64,000 bases of DNA from Bacillus cereus group sp. RP43 (GTDB taxonomy: Bacteria; Bacillota; Bacilli; Bacillales; Bacillaceae_G): positions 620,001 to 684,000 of the forward strand of contig NZ_JARVHQ010000001.1 of the NCBI RefSeq assembly GCF_040459645.1, given 5' to 3'. Position 1 is the stretch's first letter, and the number at the start of each line of letters is the position of its first letter. Under the pieces are notes generated by a model that made no database searches, had not been told where the DNA came from, and was given only the letters and a program-made list of their open reading frames with translations. The position numbers and the translations under genes are program-made. Positions 25,662 through 34,408 of the stretch are shown piece after piece.

Positions 25662-26765
25662 ATGAAGAAACTGTATGGAAAATTAGTGTGTTTTATGATT
25701 TCAACGGGCTTAGTAGCTGGATGTGATATGTCGGAGCAAACTTCGAAAAGAGAGAAAAAAGATGTGTGCGAAACGACAGAAGAATGCACACAAATAGGTG
25801 ATAAGACGCTTCAAAAAGTGTATAAAAAGATAGATGGACTTTCAGAACTTGAAGTACTAGAGGATTATGATTTAGAAGGACATTCAAGTAACGATATGAA
25901 AGAAGCAGAAATGAAAAAAGAGGATGATGAAAATTATTTCTTTTTAGCTTCTTATTATATTGATGGTGATGAAATTGTAGACCCTTATTTCGATAAACTA
26001 GATCGTAAACGATTGAATAAGGTTTTTGCTGAAGATAAAGAAGCGAAAGAAGAGGTGCTGGAACAACGTCAAGATAGAGGGTATCATGAATCGTTATGGG
26101 AGATGTATAGCACGCTTATTCCAGCTAAGTATCGCACTGACATAAAAGAGTTTGATATGGTAACAGATGGTTACGACGGAATTGTCGCCCACGTTATGCC
26201 GAGTGTAGAGTATCCGAAAGAGTGGGCCCTTAGTTTAGATACGCTTGATTCAGCAGTAAATATTGATCAAGTGATGAAAACATTAATACATGAGACGGCT
26301 CACATATTGACACTGGGACATAAACAAATACCAGTAAATGAAAAATACTTAAAGGCTTTTGAAGAAGATAAAGATATTTCATCATACCAAAATAAATGTA
26401 AATCTCTTTTCTTGCAAGAAGGATGTGCGAAGGAGAGCTCTTATATAAATCAATTCCACAATTTGTTCTGGAAACCAATTGAGCCGGAGTGGACAGAAAA
26501 GAAAGTGGAAGAAAGCGAAGAAGCTCAAATTGAATTTTTTAAAGAGAAACAAAATGAGTTTGTTTCACTGTACGGGACGACAAATGTAGCAGAAGATATT
26601 GCGGATACATTTACAGCGTTTATTTTACAAGATTCAAAAAAGGTGAAAGAAGGGACAGAATTAAAATATAAAAAAATTGCCTTCTTCTATCAATTCCCCG
26701 AGCTTGTAAAAATGAGAGCGGAAGTGTTAGCGGGATTATATGATGTTTCGAAAACGATAGAGTAA
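25662..26765 (+). CDS. Lipoprotein with HEXXH metallopeptidase motif
   Basis: 367 residues. Lipoprotein signal ending VAGC; HETAH near residue 210 in LIHETAHILTLGH is a zinc-peptidase signature, and EDIADTFTAFIL about 105 residues later could give the third ligand. Very acidic and Lys-rich. ATG 25662 is preferred, because the ATG at 25650 is part of the GGAGGGG site. I do not know the substrate; no maturation partner is adjacent. Confidence 0.72.
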   Translation: MKKLYGKLVCFMISTGLVAGCDMSEQTSKREKKDVCETTEECTQIGDKTLQKVYKKIDGLSELEVLEDYDLEGHSSNDMKEAEMKKEDDENYFFLASYYIDGDEIVDPYFDKLDRKRLNKVFAEDKEAKEEVLEQRQDRGYHESLWEMYSTLIPAKYRTDIKEFDMVTDGYDGIVAHVMPSVEYPKEWALSLDTLDSAVNIDQVMKTLIHETAHILTLGHKQIPVNEKYLKAFEEDKDISSYQNKCKSLFLQEGCAKESSYINQFHNLFWKPIEPEWTEKKVEESEEAQIEFFKEKQNEFVSLYGTTNVAEDIADTFTAFILQDSKKVKEGTELKYKKIAFFYQFPELVKMRAEVLAGLYDVSKTIE

Positions 26766-26814
26766 CCAATTGGACATGAATGTGAGCTATGTATCCGATA
26801 TATTTTAGCCAAGG

Positions 26815-26851
26815 GAAAACGTGAAGAATTTTAGTTCTTTACGTTTTTTAT
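26815..26851 (+). terminator. Terminator after the metallopeptidase gene
   Basis: AAACGTGAAGAA / TTCTTTACGTTT stem and T run. Confidence 0.75.
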
Positions 26852-26995
26852 GTTGAGAAAGTTGAAAATTCTGTCTTTTTGAAAAAAGAAGAAGGAACTA
26901 GCGTTATAAAAGAGAATTAGTATAAAAATGTCACAATTTAGACACAATTATAATGCGCGTGTTGTAGGGACTATAAGTTTACTCTCGAGGAGGTA

Positions 26996-27232
26996 ATGAA
27001 ACGTATGAAAACGATTCTTGCTGTTGCTGGTCTCATTTGGGTAATGTCTCACGGTTTTCCGATTTTTGAAGGGGAGCAAATTCGTAGTGCACTAAATAAA
27101 AAGTTCAACGATTATCATGTAATAGATCGAAAAGATAATGTCGTTACAGTACGTGTGAAAGACTGTTTCCATACAGTTACGGTTGCTAATGGGAATGTTA
27201 CAGATGATTCGAAAATGTGTGATAAAAGGTAA
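26996..27232 (+). CDS. Small exported protein of unknown function
   Basis: 78 residues with an N-terminal hydrophobic segment and two Cys (KDCFHTV and KMCDK) that could form a disulphide. GAGGAGG at 26987-26993 is very close to ATG 26996 and 11 bases from ATG 27005; either may be used. Unrecognised. Confidence 0.62.
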   Translation: MKRMKTILAVAGLIWVMSHGFPIFEGEQIRSALNKKFNDYHVIDRKDNVVTVRVKDCFHTVTVANGNVTDDSKMCDKR

Positions 27233-27235
27233 AAG

Positions 27236-27282
27236 AAAGAAGCTGACTCTAGCGTATCGTTTTGAGTCAGCTTTTTTTTCGT
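27236..27282. terminator. Terminator between the small exported protein and the ABC transporter operon
   Basis: AAGCTGACTC / GAGTCAGCTT stem followed by eight T. Confidence 0.82.
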
Positions 27283-28073
27283 TTTCCAACAAGGAGTTTT
27301 TCAAATGCCTCGACAAATATATACATAAGAGTTGCGAGGACGCAAGTGAGCAATACACTGAGTAAGACAAGTGTGAAGTTAAAGACTTGGAATCCGTAGC
27401 TAATTAAATAGCCAAGTCCTTGTTTAGAAACGAGGAGTTCCCCGAAAATAACACCGACCCACGATAAGCCAACATTCACTTTTAACGTTGAAATAATCGC
27501 AGGGAAAGATGCAGGGAGAATAACGTGCTTATAGCATTGCCATTTATTTGCGCCAAATGTGTCCATGACCTTTATATAGTTGGAATCGACTTCTTGAAAT
27601 GCGCTGTAAATAACGAGAATGGTAATGATGATGGAAATGATTACTCCCATTGCGATAGAAGATGAAATGTTTGGACCAAAAATAACAATGATAATTGGAC
27701 CGAGTGCAACTTTTGGCATTGCATTTAGGACGACGAGATAAGGATCAAGTACCCGTGCCAAAAGTGGCATCCACCAAAGGAAAGTGGCAATAATAGCTCC
27801 GAGTACAGTTCCGAGAATGAAGCCTACTCCGGTTTCAAGCAATGTCGTCCATATGTGAATCCAAAGTGAACCGTCAATCCATTTCGTTAAAAAGAGATCC
27901 CAAATACTTGAAGGAGAGCTAAAGAGTAGAGGATCAATCCATTCTTTTTTACTAGCTATTTCCCATAGTGCAAAGAAAAGAACAAGAAGTACAAGTTGTA
28001 AAGAGCGAGCTAACCATGCATGTTGTCTTTCTTTTTTTCGAAACTGTTCATGTAGTTGTTTTATATTATCCAA
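27267..28073 (-). CDS. ytlD: ABC transporter permease (SsuC/TauC type)
   Basis: About 268 residues with six membrane helices and the EAA-type loop [23 protein letters not shown] 28073 is the likely start (AAGGAG ten bases upstream, eight-base overlap with the ATPase gene); ATG 28121 would overlap it by 56 bases. Third gene of an importer operon. ytlD by gene order near ytkD. Confidence 0.82.
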   Translation of the reverse strand: MDNIKQLHEQFRKKERQHAWLARSLQLVLLVLFFALWEIASKKEWIDPLLFSSPSSIWDLFLTKWIDGSLWIHIWTTLLETGVGFILGTVLGAIIATFLWWMPLLARVLDPYLVVLNAMPKVALGPIIIVIFGPNISSSIAMGVIISIIITILVIYSAFQEVDSNYIKVMDTFGANKWQCYKHVILPASFPAIISTLKVNVGLSWVGVIFGELLVSKQGLGYLISYGFQVFNFTLVLLSVLLTCVLATLMYIFVEAFEKLLVGKRKKS

Positions 28074-28830
28074 GTCGTTCCAACTCCTTCCATATTTCTT
28101 GGAAGAGGGATGGGAAGTCATGGTGATGGCGTGCTTCTAATGGCGATAAGGAACGGATACTTTCTGGGACGATGAACGTTTTTGCAATTTTTCCAGGGTT
28201 CGCCTGCAGCAAATAAATACGATCACTCATCGCAATTGCTTCTTCAATATCATGTGTCACAAGTAGGGATGTTTTCTTATATTTACGTAGTAATGTGAAG
28301 ACGAGATCTTCTAGTTTTAATTTTGTTTGATAATCGAGAGCGGAAAATGGTTCATCTAGCAATAAAATTCTTGGATCGGTCGCTAATGTTCGAACGAGGG
28401 CAGCACGTTGACGCATACCGCCGGATAGTTCATGAGGGTATTGCTGTTCTATATCATATAGGCCGACTTGTTTTAAAAGTTTTAATGTATGTTCTTTCGT
28501 ATTTTCACCATAAATCTTTCGAATATGAAGTCCGAGCATAATATTTTCTTCAATTGTTTTCCAAGGAAACAAGTAATCTTGCTGGAGCATATAGCCCATA
28601 GATGGGGTCTTAGTTGTAATCGGTTCACCATCTAAAAATACGATACCTTCAATTGGATCGAGTAGCCCCGCGATGATGGAGAGGAGTGTTGTTTTTCCGC
28701 AACCACTTGGACCAAGGATTGAAATAAATTCGCCTTCTTCTACTTGCAAACTTATATCTTCAAGAATAAGTTTGGCATTTTCTTTTGCAAAAAAGCAGTG
28801 AGAAACGTTACGTATTTGTAAAAAGCTCAT
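28066..28830 (-). CDS. ytlC: ABC transporter ATP-binding protein (SsuB/TauB type)
   Basis: 254 residues: Walker [11 protein letters not shown]-loop [10 protein letters not shown], signature LSGGMRQR, Walker [14 protein letters not shown]-loop LLVTHD. Powers the importer. Confidence 0.92.
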   Translation of the reverse strand: MSFLQIRNVSHCFFAKENAKLILEDISLQVEEGEFISILGPSGCGKTTLLSIIAGLLDPIEGIVFLDGEPITTKTPSMGYMLQQDYLFPWKTIEENIMLGLHIRKIYGENTKEHTLKLLKQVGLYDIEQQYPHELSGGMRQRAALVRTLATDPRILLLDEPFSALDYQTKLKLEDLVFTLLRKYKKTSLLVTHDIEEAIAMSDRIYLLQANPGKIAKTFIVPESIRSLSPLEARHHHDFPSLFQEIWKELERLG

Positions 28831-28841
28831 ACACTTCGCCT

Positions 28842-29849
28842 CTATTTCTTAATAACGCTTTCGGCAATTTTTGTATTGACGAGCGCTTCATGTGGAACTT
28901 CTTTTTGTAATTCACCAGCTTCTTTCATAATCGTTTGGAGCTGTTTCCATTCTGCATCATCTAATAATGGATTTGTCGCATAAGAATGTTGTTTTTTGTA
29001 GCGCTCAATTACTTTTACTGAAATGTCTTTTGAAGTGTCTTTAAATAGTGGTGAAACGGCATCGGCAATCTCTTCTGGACTATGTGTATCAACCCATTGC
29101 TGCGCTTTATAGAGTGCGCGCGTGAATTTTTCAGCAGTAGCTTTATCTTTCTTTAAGAAACTTTCTTTTGCCATAAACGTTGTATAAGGAACAGTGCCAG
29201 ATTCAGCTCCGAAAGAAGCGACGATATAACCTTTTCCTTCTTTTTCAAGTATACTTGCAGTCGGTTCAAAGAGCTGTACAAATTCTCCTGTACCAGATGC
29301 AAAGGCATTTGCAATGTTAGCAAACTCGATATTTTGAATTAAGTTCGTATCTTTGTGAGGGTCAATGCCATTTTTCTTTAAAACGTATTCGCCAACCATT
29401 TGTGGCATACCGCCTTTACGTTGTCCTAAAAACGTAACACCTTTTACGTCATTCCAATTAAAAGAGTTTAATTTTTTACGTGAAACTAAAAATGTCCCAT
29501 CTGTTTGTGTAAGCTGTGCGAAGTTAATAACAGGGTCTTTTGCTCCTTGTTGATGAACGTAAATAGACGTTTCAGAACCGACAAGAGCAATATCAATTCC
29601 GCCAGATAAAAGAGCGGTCATCGTTTTATCTCCGCCAGCTGTTGTTTGTAAGTCAATATTTAATCCTTCATCTTTAAAAAATCCCTTCTCAATTCCAACA
29701 TATAACGGGGCATAGAAGAGAGAATGGGTAACTTCGCCGACACGAATGTTTTGAGTTTGATCTTTTGTATTTTCTTTTTTGCTACTACAAGCAGCGAATG
29801 TGAAAACAGCTAGTAACATGATGCAAAAAACAGCTATTAATTTTTTCAC
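28842..29849 (-). CDS. ytlA: ABC transporter substrate-binding lipoprotein (SsuA/THI5-like)
   Basis: 335 residues from GTG 29849, which follows AGGAGGTG. Lipoprotein signal ending FAAC; THI5/SsuA-type fold with IRVGEVTHSLFYAPLYVGIE and LLSGGIDIALVG. Ligand uncertain: sulfonate, nitrate or a thiamine precursor. No TPP riboswitch precedes this operon, which argues weakly against a thiamine precursor. Confidence 0.85.
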   Translation of the reverse strand: MKKLIAVFCIMLLAVFTFAACSSKKENTKDQTQNIRVGEVTHSLFYAPLYVGIEKGFFKDEGLNIDLQTTAGGDKTMTALLSGGIDIALVGSETSIYVHQQGAKDPVINFAQLTQTDGTFLVSRKKLNSFNWNDVKGVTFLGQRKGGMPQMVGEYVLKKNGIDPHKDTNLIQNIEFANIANAFASGTGEFVQLFEPTASILEKEGKGYIVASFGAESGTVPYTTFMAKESFLKKDKATAEKFTRALYKAQQWVDTHSPEEIADAVSPLFKDTSKDISVKVIERYKKQHSYATNPLLDDAEWKQLQTIMKEAGELQKEVPHEALVNTKIAESVIKK

Positions 29850-29969
29850 TATATGACACCTCCTAGAAGTCAATCTACAAGCATGATATGTAGGTAAGTG
29901 CCCATATGTGAGTATATATAGCAGGAATTTTTTAGGCAATAAAGAAGTACAAATATAAGGGGTGATAAA

Positions 29970-30266
29970 ATGGATTACGAATACGATGATAGCGTACATT
30001 TACATCTTGATTATTTCGGAACTGAATGTGATATGGAATCGATTGCTTATAAGAGGAAGCATGAAGACGTGTGGGATGTGTATTTTAATTTTGGAGTATA
30101 CGGTATTCAGAAAAATGATGTAGAGGCAGGGATGTTTATGGACGAATATGCCGGTTATTACGTTTTTTCTGTACATGCTCGTGATTTGAGCTGGGAATTT
30201 GGAAGTGCACAGTTTGAGGAATGGGTCTTGAAGAACCATATAGTAGAAAGAACGCTTCAAAAATAG
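29970..30266 (+). CDS. Small protein, possibly DUF3986 family
   Basis: 98 residues, acidic and aromatic-rich (YDDSVHLHLDYFG, EDVWDVYFNFGVYG). AAGGGGTG site upstream. Resembles a family I recall as DUF3986; unverified. Followed 11 bases later by a small membrane protein gene. Confidence 0.65.
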   Translation: MDYEYDDSVHLHLDYFGTECDMESIAYKRKHEDVWDVYFNFGVYGIQKNDVEAGMFMDEYAGYYVFSVHARDLSWEFGSAQFEEWVLKNHIVERTLQK

Positions 30267-30277
30267 GGAGGAATTTC

Positions 30278-30508
30278 GTGGTTGAATTTCTCATCTTATT
30301 GTTTATTTGCGTAACTGGAATTTACATCATGCAAGTGCTCACTTACCGATTTGCAAAGAAAAATATTCATAAATACAAAAGATTGAAATTGGTTCATATG
30401 TGGTTAGATATGACTATGAAAAAGGGTCCGAGATTAGATTTTTTTGATTTTGTACTTATAGTAATCGTAAGTATCATATGGAAATTATGGATGCTTCCTC
30501 TTGTATAG
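30278..30508 (+). CDS. Small two-helix membrane protein
   Basis: 76 residues from GTG 30278 after GGGAGG. Membrane segments at both ends and a basic middle (RFAKKNIHKYKRLKLVH). Unrecognised; probably co-transcribed with the preceding gene. Confidence 0.65.
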   Translation: MVEFLILLFICVTGIYIMQVLTYRFAKKNIHKYKRLKLVHMWLDMTMKKGPRLDFFDFVLIVIVSIIWKLWMLPLV

Positions 30509-30542
30509 TAAACATGCTAATCATCGTATCCTAATAAATTAT

Positions 30543-30575
30543 GAAAAGAACCTGTCATATGACAGGTTCTTTTCT
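30543..30575 (+). terminator. Terminator
   Basis: Perfect palindromic AAAGAACCTGTCATATGACAGG continuing to TTCTTT. Confidence 0.85.
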
Positions 30576-30701
30576 ATTTGTAGCATGTAGTGTTACATGG
30601 GAAATCCAATGTATACGACAAATTACGACAAGGGGATTCATATATATTTGTTATTCTATTAAAGGTCATTATTTGTAATGTATATATAGGAGGATTTTTT
30701 A

Positions 30702-31361
30702 ATGTTAAAAAAATTATTATTATTTTTACTTACGGGCTTATGTGTAGTTGTTTTAACAGCTTGTAAAGATGAAGAGGAAAAGCTGAAGGCAGCGGAAGAA
30801 CAGAAAATAGATGAGAAGAAAGTTGAAGAAGATAAGAAGGTAGAAGAGGAAAGCAAACAAGAAGAGCAGCAAAAGGAAGAGGAAGAAAAACGTAAGCAAG
30901 AAGAACAACAAAGGGCAGAGGAAGAAAAGCGTAAGCAGGAAGAGCAGCAAAGAGTAGAGGAAGAAAAACGTAAGCAGGAAGAGCAGCAAAGAGTAGAAGA
31001 AGAAAAGCGTAAGCAAGAAGAGCAGCAAAGAGTAGAGGAAGAAAAACGTAAGCAAGAAGAGCAGCAAAGAGTAGAAGAAGAAAAGCGTAAGCAAGAAGAG
31101 AAACAGAAGATTCAGCAACAGCAGTCGGCACAACAAGAGAGAACACAGAAACAAGAAAAAACAACACAAGCAACAGGTGGGAAACCGACAAGATCACAAA
31201 TTTCGGTCGGTTCACATGTAGTTATTCAATTGGATAAAGATTATAGTAAAACAGTGAGTGGTGTTGTGAAAGATATTTTAACAAATACAGAAACACATAC
31301 GTACGGAATTAAAGTTCGATTACAAGATGGACAAATTGGCCGTGTGCAAAGTGTAGGTTAA
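30702..31361 (+). CDS. Lipoprotein with charged coiled-coil stalk and C-terminal YwbE domain
   Basis: 219 residues. Lipoprotein signal ending LTAC (Cys21), a Glu/Lys/Gln/Arg stalk with six 13-residue repeats (EEEKRKQEEQQRV), a short Gln/Thr linker, then a domain (about 163-219) with VSGVVKDILTNTETHTYGIK and VRLQDGQIGRVQ. That pattern matches YwbE/DUF2196, normally a free cytosolic protein of about 65 residues. Here it is displayed outside the membrane on a long helix. Good GGAGG site. Confidence 0.82.
   Translation: MLKKLLLFLLTGLCVVVLTACKDEEEKLKAAEEQKIDEKKVEEDKKVEEESKQEEQQKEEEEKRKQEEQQRAEEEKRKQEEQQRVEEEKRKQEEQQRVEEEKRKQEEQQRVEEEKRKQEEQQRVEEEKRKQEEKQKIQQQQSAQQERTQKQEKTTQATGGKPTRSQISVGSHVVIQLDKDYSKTVSGVVKDILTNTETHTYGIKVRLQDGQIGRVQSVG
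30880..31110 (+). repeat. 39-bp in-frame tandem repeat, about six copies
   Basis: Units code for the 13-residue helical repeat of the YwbE-domain lipoprotein and alternate between two slightly different versions, as expected from unequal exchange. Not a CRISPR: no spacers. Confidence 0.8.
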
Positions 31362-31362
31362 C

Positions 31363-31398
31363 AAAAAAGAACTTGTATACGATACAAGTTCTTTTTTC
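31363..31398 (+). terminator. Terminator after the YwbE-domain lipoprotein
   Basis: AAAAAAGAACTTGTAT / ATACAAGTTCTTTTTT. Confidence 0.9.
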
Positions 31399-31653
31399 AT
31401 AGTATTTAACGGGGTAACCAGACAAGCTGGGTTTAGGGAGTATTACTTGTACATTTAGTATAAATTAAAATAGAATCGTTTTAACGATTGATTTGTGAGA
31501 AGTGTGTGAATTTTTTGTTTAGTGTATAATTTGTTTAATGCGTAAAAAAATTCTTTAAGATTGCTAAGCGTTTTTTATTTAAATATATATTAAAATTTCA
31601 GAAAAATCAGTTACAATAAAGTTGAGTGTAATTTTAAAAAAAGAGGTGGGATA

Positions 31654-32514
31654 TTGAAGAGTTTTTGGGGCGAGAAAATAACAGAATTTATCATTAGTAT
31701 CGCAGTTATTCTTACTGTGAGCTACGTACCATTCTATTTCTTTCTAGGAAATAAGCTTGATTTTATTACATATTTACAGAGGTTAGCTTCTCCAAAGGAG
31801 ATTGCACATATTGATACGAACACTATGCAGTCAATTCCCTTTTTTGAACGGATCATTGAACCTTATACGTATTCTATGACTATTCTTTTTATCGCTACTT
31901 GTTTAACAATTATCCTTTCAATTGGCCTTTCATTCGTATACTTATTAGTTTCTTCTAAAATTAAGCAGTGGATTGAGAGATGTTTAATTTTAATAGAATC
32001 AGTTCCAGATTTGTTATTAATTTTTAGTTTACAGTTATTTGTTGTATGGATTTATAAACAGACAGGATATCGCTTCGTTACTATTTATGCGTTTAATGAT
32101 GAACGTGCCTATTTCTTACCTATTATTTGTATGACTATCGTTCCAACTCTTCATTTTTTCCGTGTTATCGTTTTATTTTTAATGGAAGAGAAGAATAAGC
32201 CTTATGTGGAATTTGCTCGTGCAAAAGGATTTAGTAATAAATATATACTGTATGTTCATTTATTACGTAATATTATGTACCATCTATTAAATCACTTGCA
32301 GCCGCTTTTTTTGTTCATGATTTCAAGCCTTTTAATGGTAGAGGGAGCTTTTAATATTACGGGATATATGTCTTTCTTAATAAGGGCAGGCACTTTAAAT
32401 CCTTTAACGATGGCATGGTGGATTCTTTTATTATTTGTTCCATTCTATATTCTATTTGCTATTATACATTACCGAGTGAATCGTATTACAGGAGGGGCTT
32501 CTCATGATATATAG
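31654..32514 (+). CDS. Peptide-type ABC transporter permease (OppB/DppB-like)
   Basis: 286 residues, about six membrane helices, EAA loop FARAKGFSNKYILYVHLLRN. TTG start after AGAGGTGGG. Overlaps the next permease by 11 bases. No ATPase or binding protein gene lies nearby. Confidence 0.82.
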   Translation: MKSFWGEKITEFIISIAVILTVSYVPFYFFLGNKLDFITYLQRLASPKEIAHIDTNTMQSIPFFERIIEPYTYSMTILFIATCLTIILSIGLSFVYLLVSSKIKQWIERCLILIESVPDLLLIFSLQLFVVWIYKQTGYRFVTIYAFNDERAYFLPIICMTIVPTLHFFRVIVLFLMEEKNKPYVEFARAKGFSNKYILYVHLLRNIMYHLLNHLQPLFLFMISSLLMVEGAFNITGYMSFLIRAGTLNPLTMAWWILLLFVPFYILFAIIHYRVNRITGGASHDI

Positions 32515-33529
32515 AAACTTTGGCTCCAAACGTTTTTTGTGTGGTGTCCTTTACTTTGTAGGGATTGTTGTAATTAGTTATCTTATTACATGGTTTGGTA
32601 AGGATTTATATATGAGTAAGACAATTTGGCTGAAAGATGCGAATGGGGATGTTATTGCTGCAGCTCCGTTTAGTCCGCTTACAATACCACCACTCGGTAC
32701 AGATCGTAACGGTTTTAATTTATTTTTTCAATTATTAGTAGGTGCAAAGTTTACAATATTATTTGTATTTGGCGTATGTGTTGTACAAGTGTTTCTGGGC
32801 ACTATATTAGGTGTAGCATTAGCTCATACACCATCTATAGTACAAAATTTATTTCAAAAAATATGTAAAGTGTATTTCTTTATTCCGACAGTGCTATGGG
32901 CGATTTTATGGATGTTTCCAATCATGTTACACAGTCAATTAACTGGATTTAATATGGATATTATTATAAAGCAGTTTACAGTTCTTTGTTTTGCGCTGTT
33001 ACCAGCTGTTATTCTTTATGTGAATCAAGAAATCAATTTATTTATGAAAAATGAGTTTGTTACAACTTCGAAAATATTAGGTGCTTCAAAGTTTCGGATT
33101 ATTAGAAAACATATATGGTTGTATTTAAAAGAAATTCTTGTCGTTCTTTTTTTACAGCAATTTGTTCAATTATTTACGTTATTAATTCATTTGGCGTTCT
33201 TTGGGATTTTAATAGGGGGACGAGGCGTAGATTATGATACGGGAAAACCATTCTCACTTACGAATGAATGGGCTGGTTTAATTGGTCTATACAAAAGTGA
33301 ATTTTTAGCAGCACCATGGATTGTCATTGCACCACTACTATTCTTTACTGTTTCTATATTCGTTTTACATATGATGATTAAAGGGATAAAGAAAGAGCAC
33401 GGTAACAGTCTATATTCTATGTATAAAAAGACAAAGAATGAGCCATATGAGCAAAGACAGGAAAAGAAGGACATAGATAAATCATTGTTCATTCCGGTGT
33501 CTTCTAGATCGATAGAAAAAGGTAGTTAA
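32504..33529 (+). CDS. Peptide-type ABC transporter permease (OppC/DppC-like)
   Basis: 341 residues; contains LGTDRNGFNLFFQLLVGAK typical of DppC N-termini, EAA loop SKILGASKFRIIRKHIW and a charged C-terminal tail of about 45 residues. Forms a pair with the preceding gene; partners must be encoded elsewhere. Confidence 0.82.
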   Translation: MIYRNFGSKRFLCGVLYFVGIVVISYLITWFGKDLYMSKTIWLKDANGDVIAAAPFSPLTIPPLGTDRNGFNLFFQLLVGAKFTILFVFGVCVVQVFLGTILGVALAHTPSIVQNLFQKICKVYFFIPTVLWAILWMFPIMLHSQLTGFNMDIIIKQFTVLCFALLPAVILYVNQEINLFMKNEFVTTSKILGASKFRIIRKHIWLYLKEILVVLFLQQFVQLFTLLIHLAFFGILIGGRGVDYDTGKPFSLTNEWAGLIGLYKSEFLAAPWIVIAPLLFFTVSIFVLHMMIKGIKKEHGNSLYSMYKKTKNEPYEQRQEKKDIDKSLFIPVSSRSIEKGS

Positions 33530-33565
33530 GAAAAAAGAATTTGCCGTAAGGGCAAATTCTTTTTT
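33528..33565. terminator. Bidirectional terminator
   Basis: AAAAAAGAATTTGCC / GGCAAATTCTTTTTT between convergent genes. Confidence 0.9.
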
Positions 33566-33577
33566 ACTTTAAAGGAA

Positions 33578-34387
33578 CTATGAATTTAAAAATTTTATTA
33601 GTTCCTTATTTAATTCATCCGCTTGATCGATTGGAGATCCATGACCGCTATTTGTAAGAGGGTATATTTCAGAGTTTTTAATTCGTTCTTTTGTTAGCTC
33701 AGCACTTTTGTAAGGGATGAGTTGGTCGTGAACACCGTGAAATATTTTTGTTGGGACGTTAATTTTACTTAAGTCCTTCGTTACGTCTTCGTTTGCAGCC
33801 GCTTGCAAAATTTTGATGAGAGCATAAGAAGCGGACTGCATACCGAGATAAGAAAACCATTCTAACGTGGCAGCTCCTAAGTTTCTATTAAAAAATGATA
33901 AAGATACATCATTAAGAAATTTAGGTAAATTTACATACATTTGAGAAATAAGAGCATCTGCTTGTTCTTTCGGTACGCCGTAAGGAGATTGTTGGTTTTT
34001 TACGAAAGAGGGGGAGACGGCATCAATTAATGCAAGTTTAGAAATACGGCGACCGTTATATCGTGACATGTATCGAATAGAAAGAGCACCACCGACTGAG
34101 AAACCAACTAACGTAGCATTTTCTATTTGAAGTGCATCTAATACAATTGCGATATCATCAGCTAAACGATCATAAGTGTAACCAGTCCATGGTTTATCAG
34201 ACTGTCCGTTTCCTCGTATATCCATGGCGATGCAGCGGAAACCATGTTGTGGTAAGATATTAAATTGATATTGGTACATTTGATGATTTAAAGGCCAGCC
34301 ATGAACGAAGAAGACAGGTTTACTTCCAGGGCCTGGGTTAATATCCTCAACAAAAATGTGTACATCTTTTTCCACTGTAACGAACAT
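33578..34387 (-). CDS. Alpha/beta-fold hydrolase (chloroperoxidase-like)
   Basis: 269 residues. Oxyanion-hole HGWPLNHQM, nucleophile elbow GFSVGGA, catalytic Asp probably in FHGVHDQLIP and His in NSGHGSP. GGAGGAT upstream. It lies 21 bases downstream of the catalase gene, so they may be co-transcribed. Confidence 0.88.
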   Translation of the reverse strand: MFVTVEKDVHIFVEDINPGPGSKPVFFVHGWPLNHQMYQYQFNILPQHGFRCIAMDIRGNGQSDKPWTGYTYDRLADDIAIVLDALQIENATLVGFSVGGALSIRYMSRYNGRRISKLALIDAVSPSFVKNQQSPYGVPKEQADALISQMYVNLPKFLNDVSLSFFNRNLGAATLEWFSYLGMQSASYALIKILQAAANEDVTKDLSKINVPTKIFHGVHDQLIPYKSAELTKERIKNSEIYPLTNSGHGSPIDQADELNKELIKFLNS

Positions 34388-34408
34388 GATGTATCCTCCT
34401 CATGCATT

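Noticed and set aside
29850..29969. Expected TPP riboswitch before the THI5-like importer
   Set aside because: None of the thi-box elements are present; only a short CTACA / TGTAG repeat is seen.
30880..31110. Regularly repeated 39-bp units considered as a CRISPR array
   Set aside because: Units are contiguous, in frame and without unique spacers; no cas genes in the window.
30730..31215. Two minus-strand hydrophobic repeat frames
   Set aside because: Antisense of the 39-bp repeat in the YwbE-domain lipoprotein gene.
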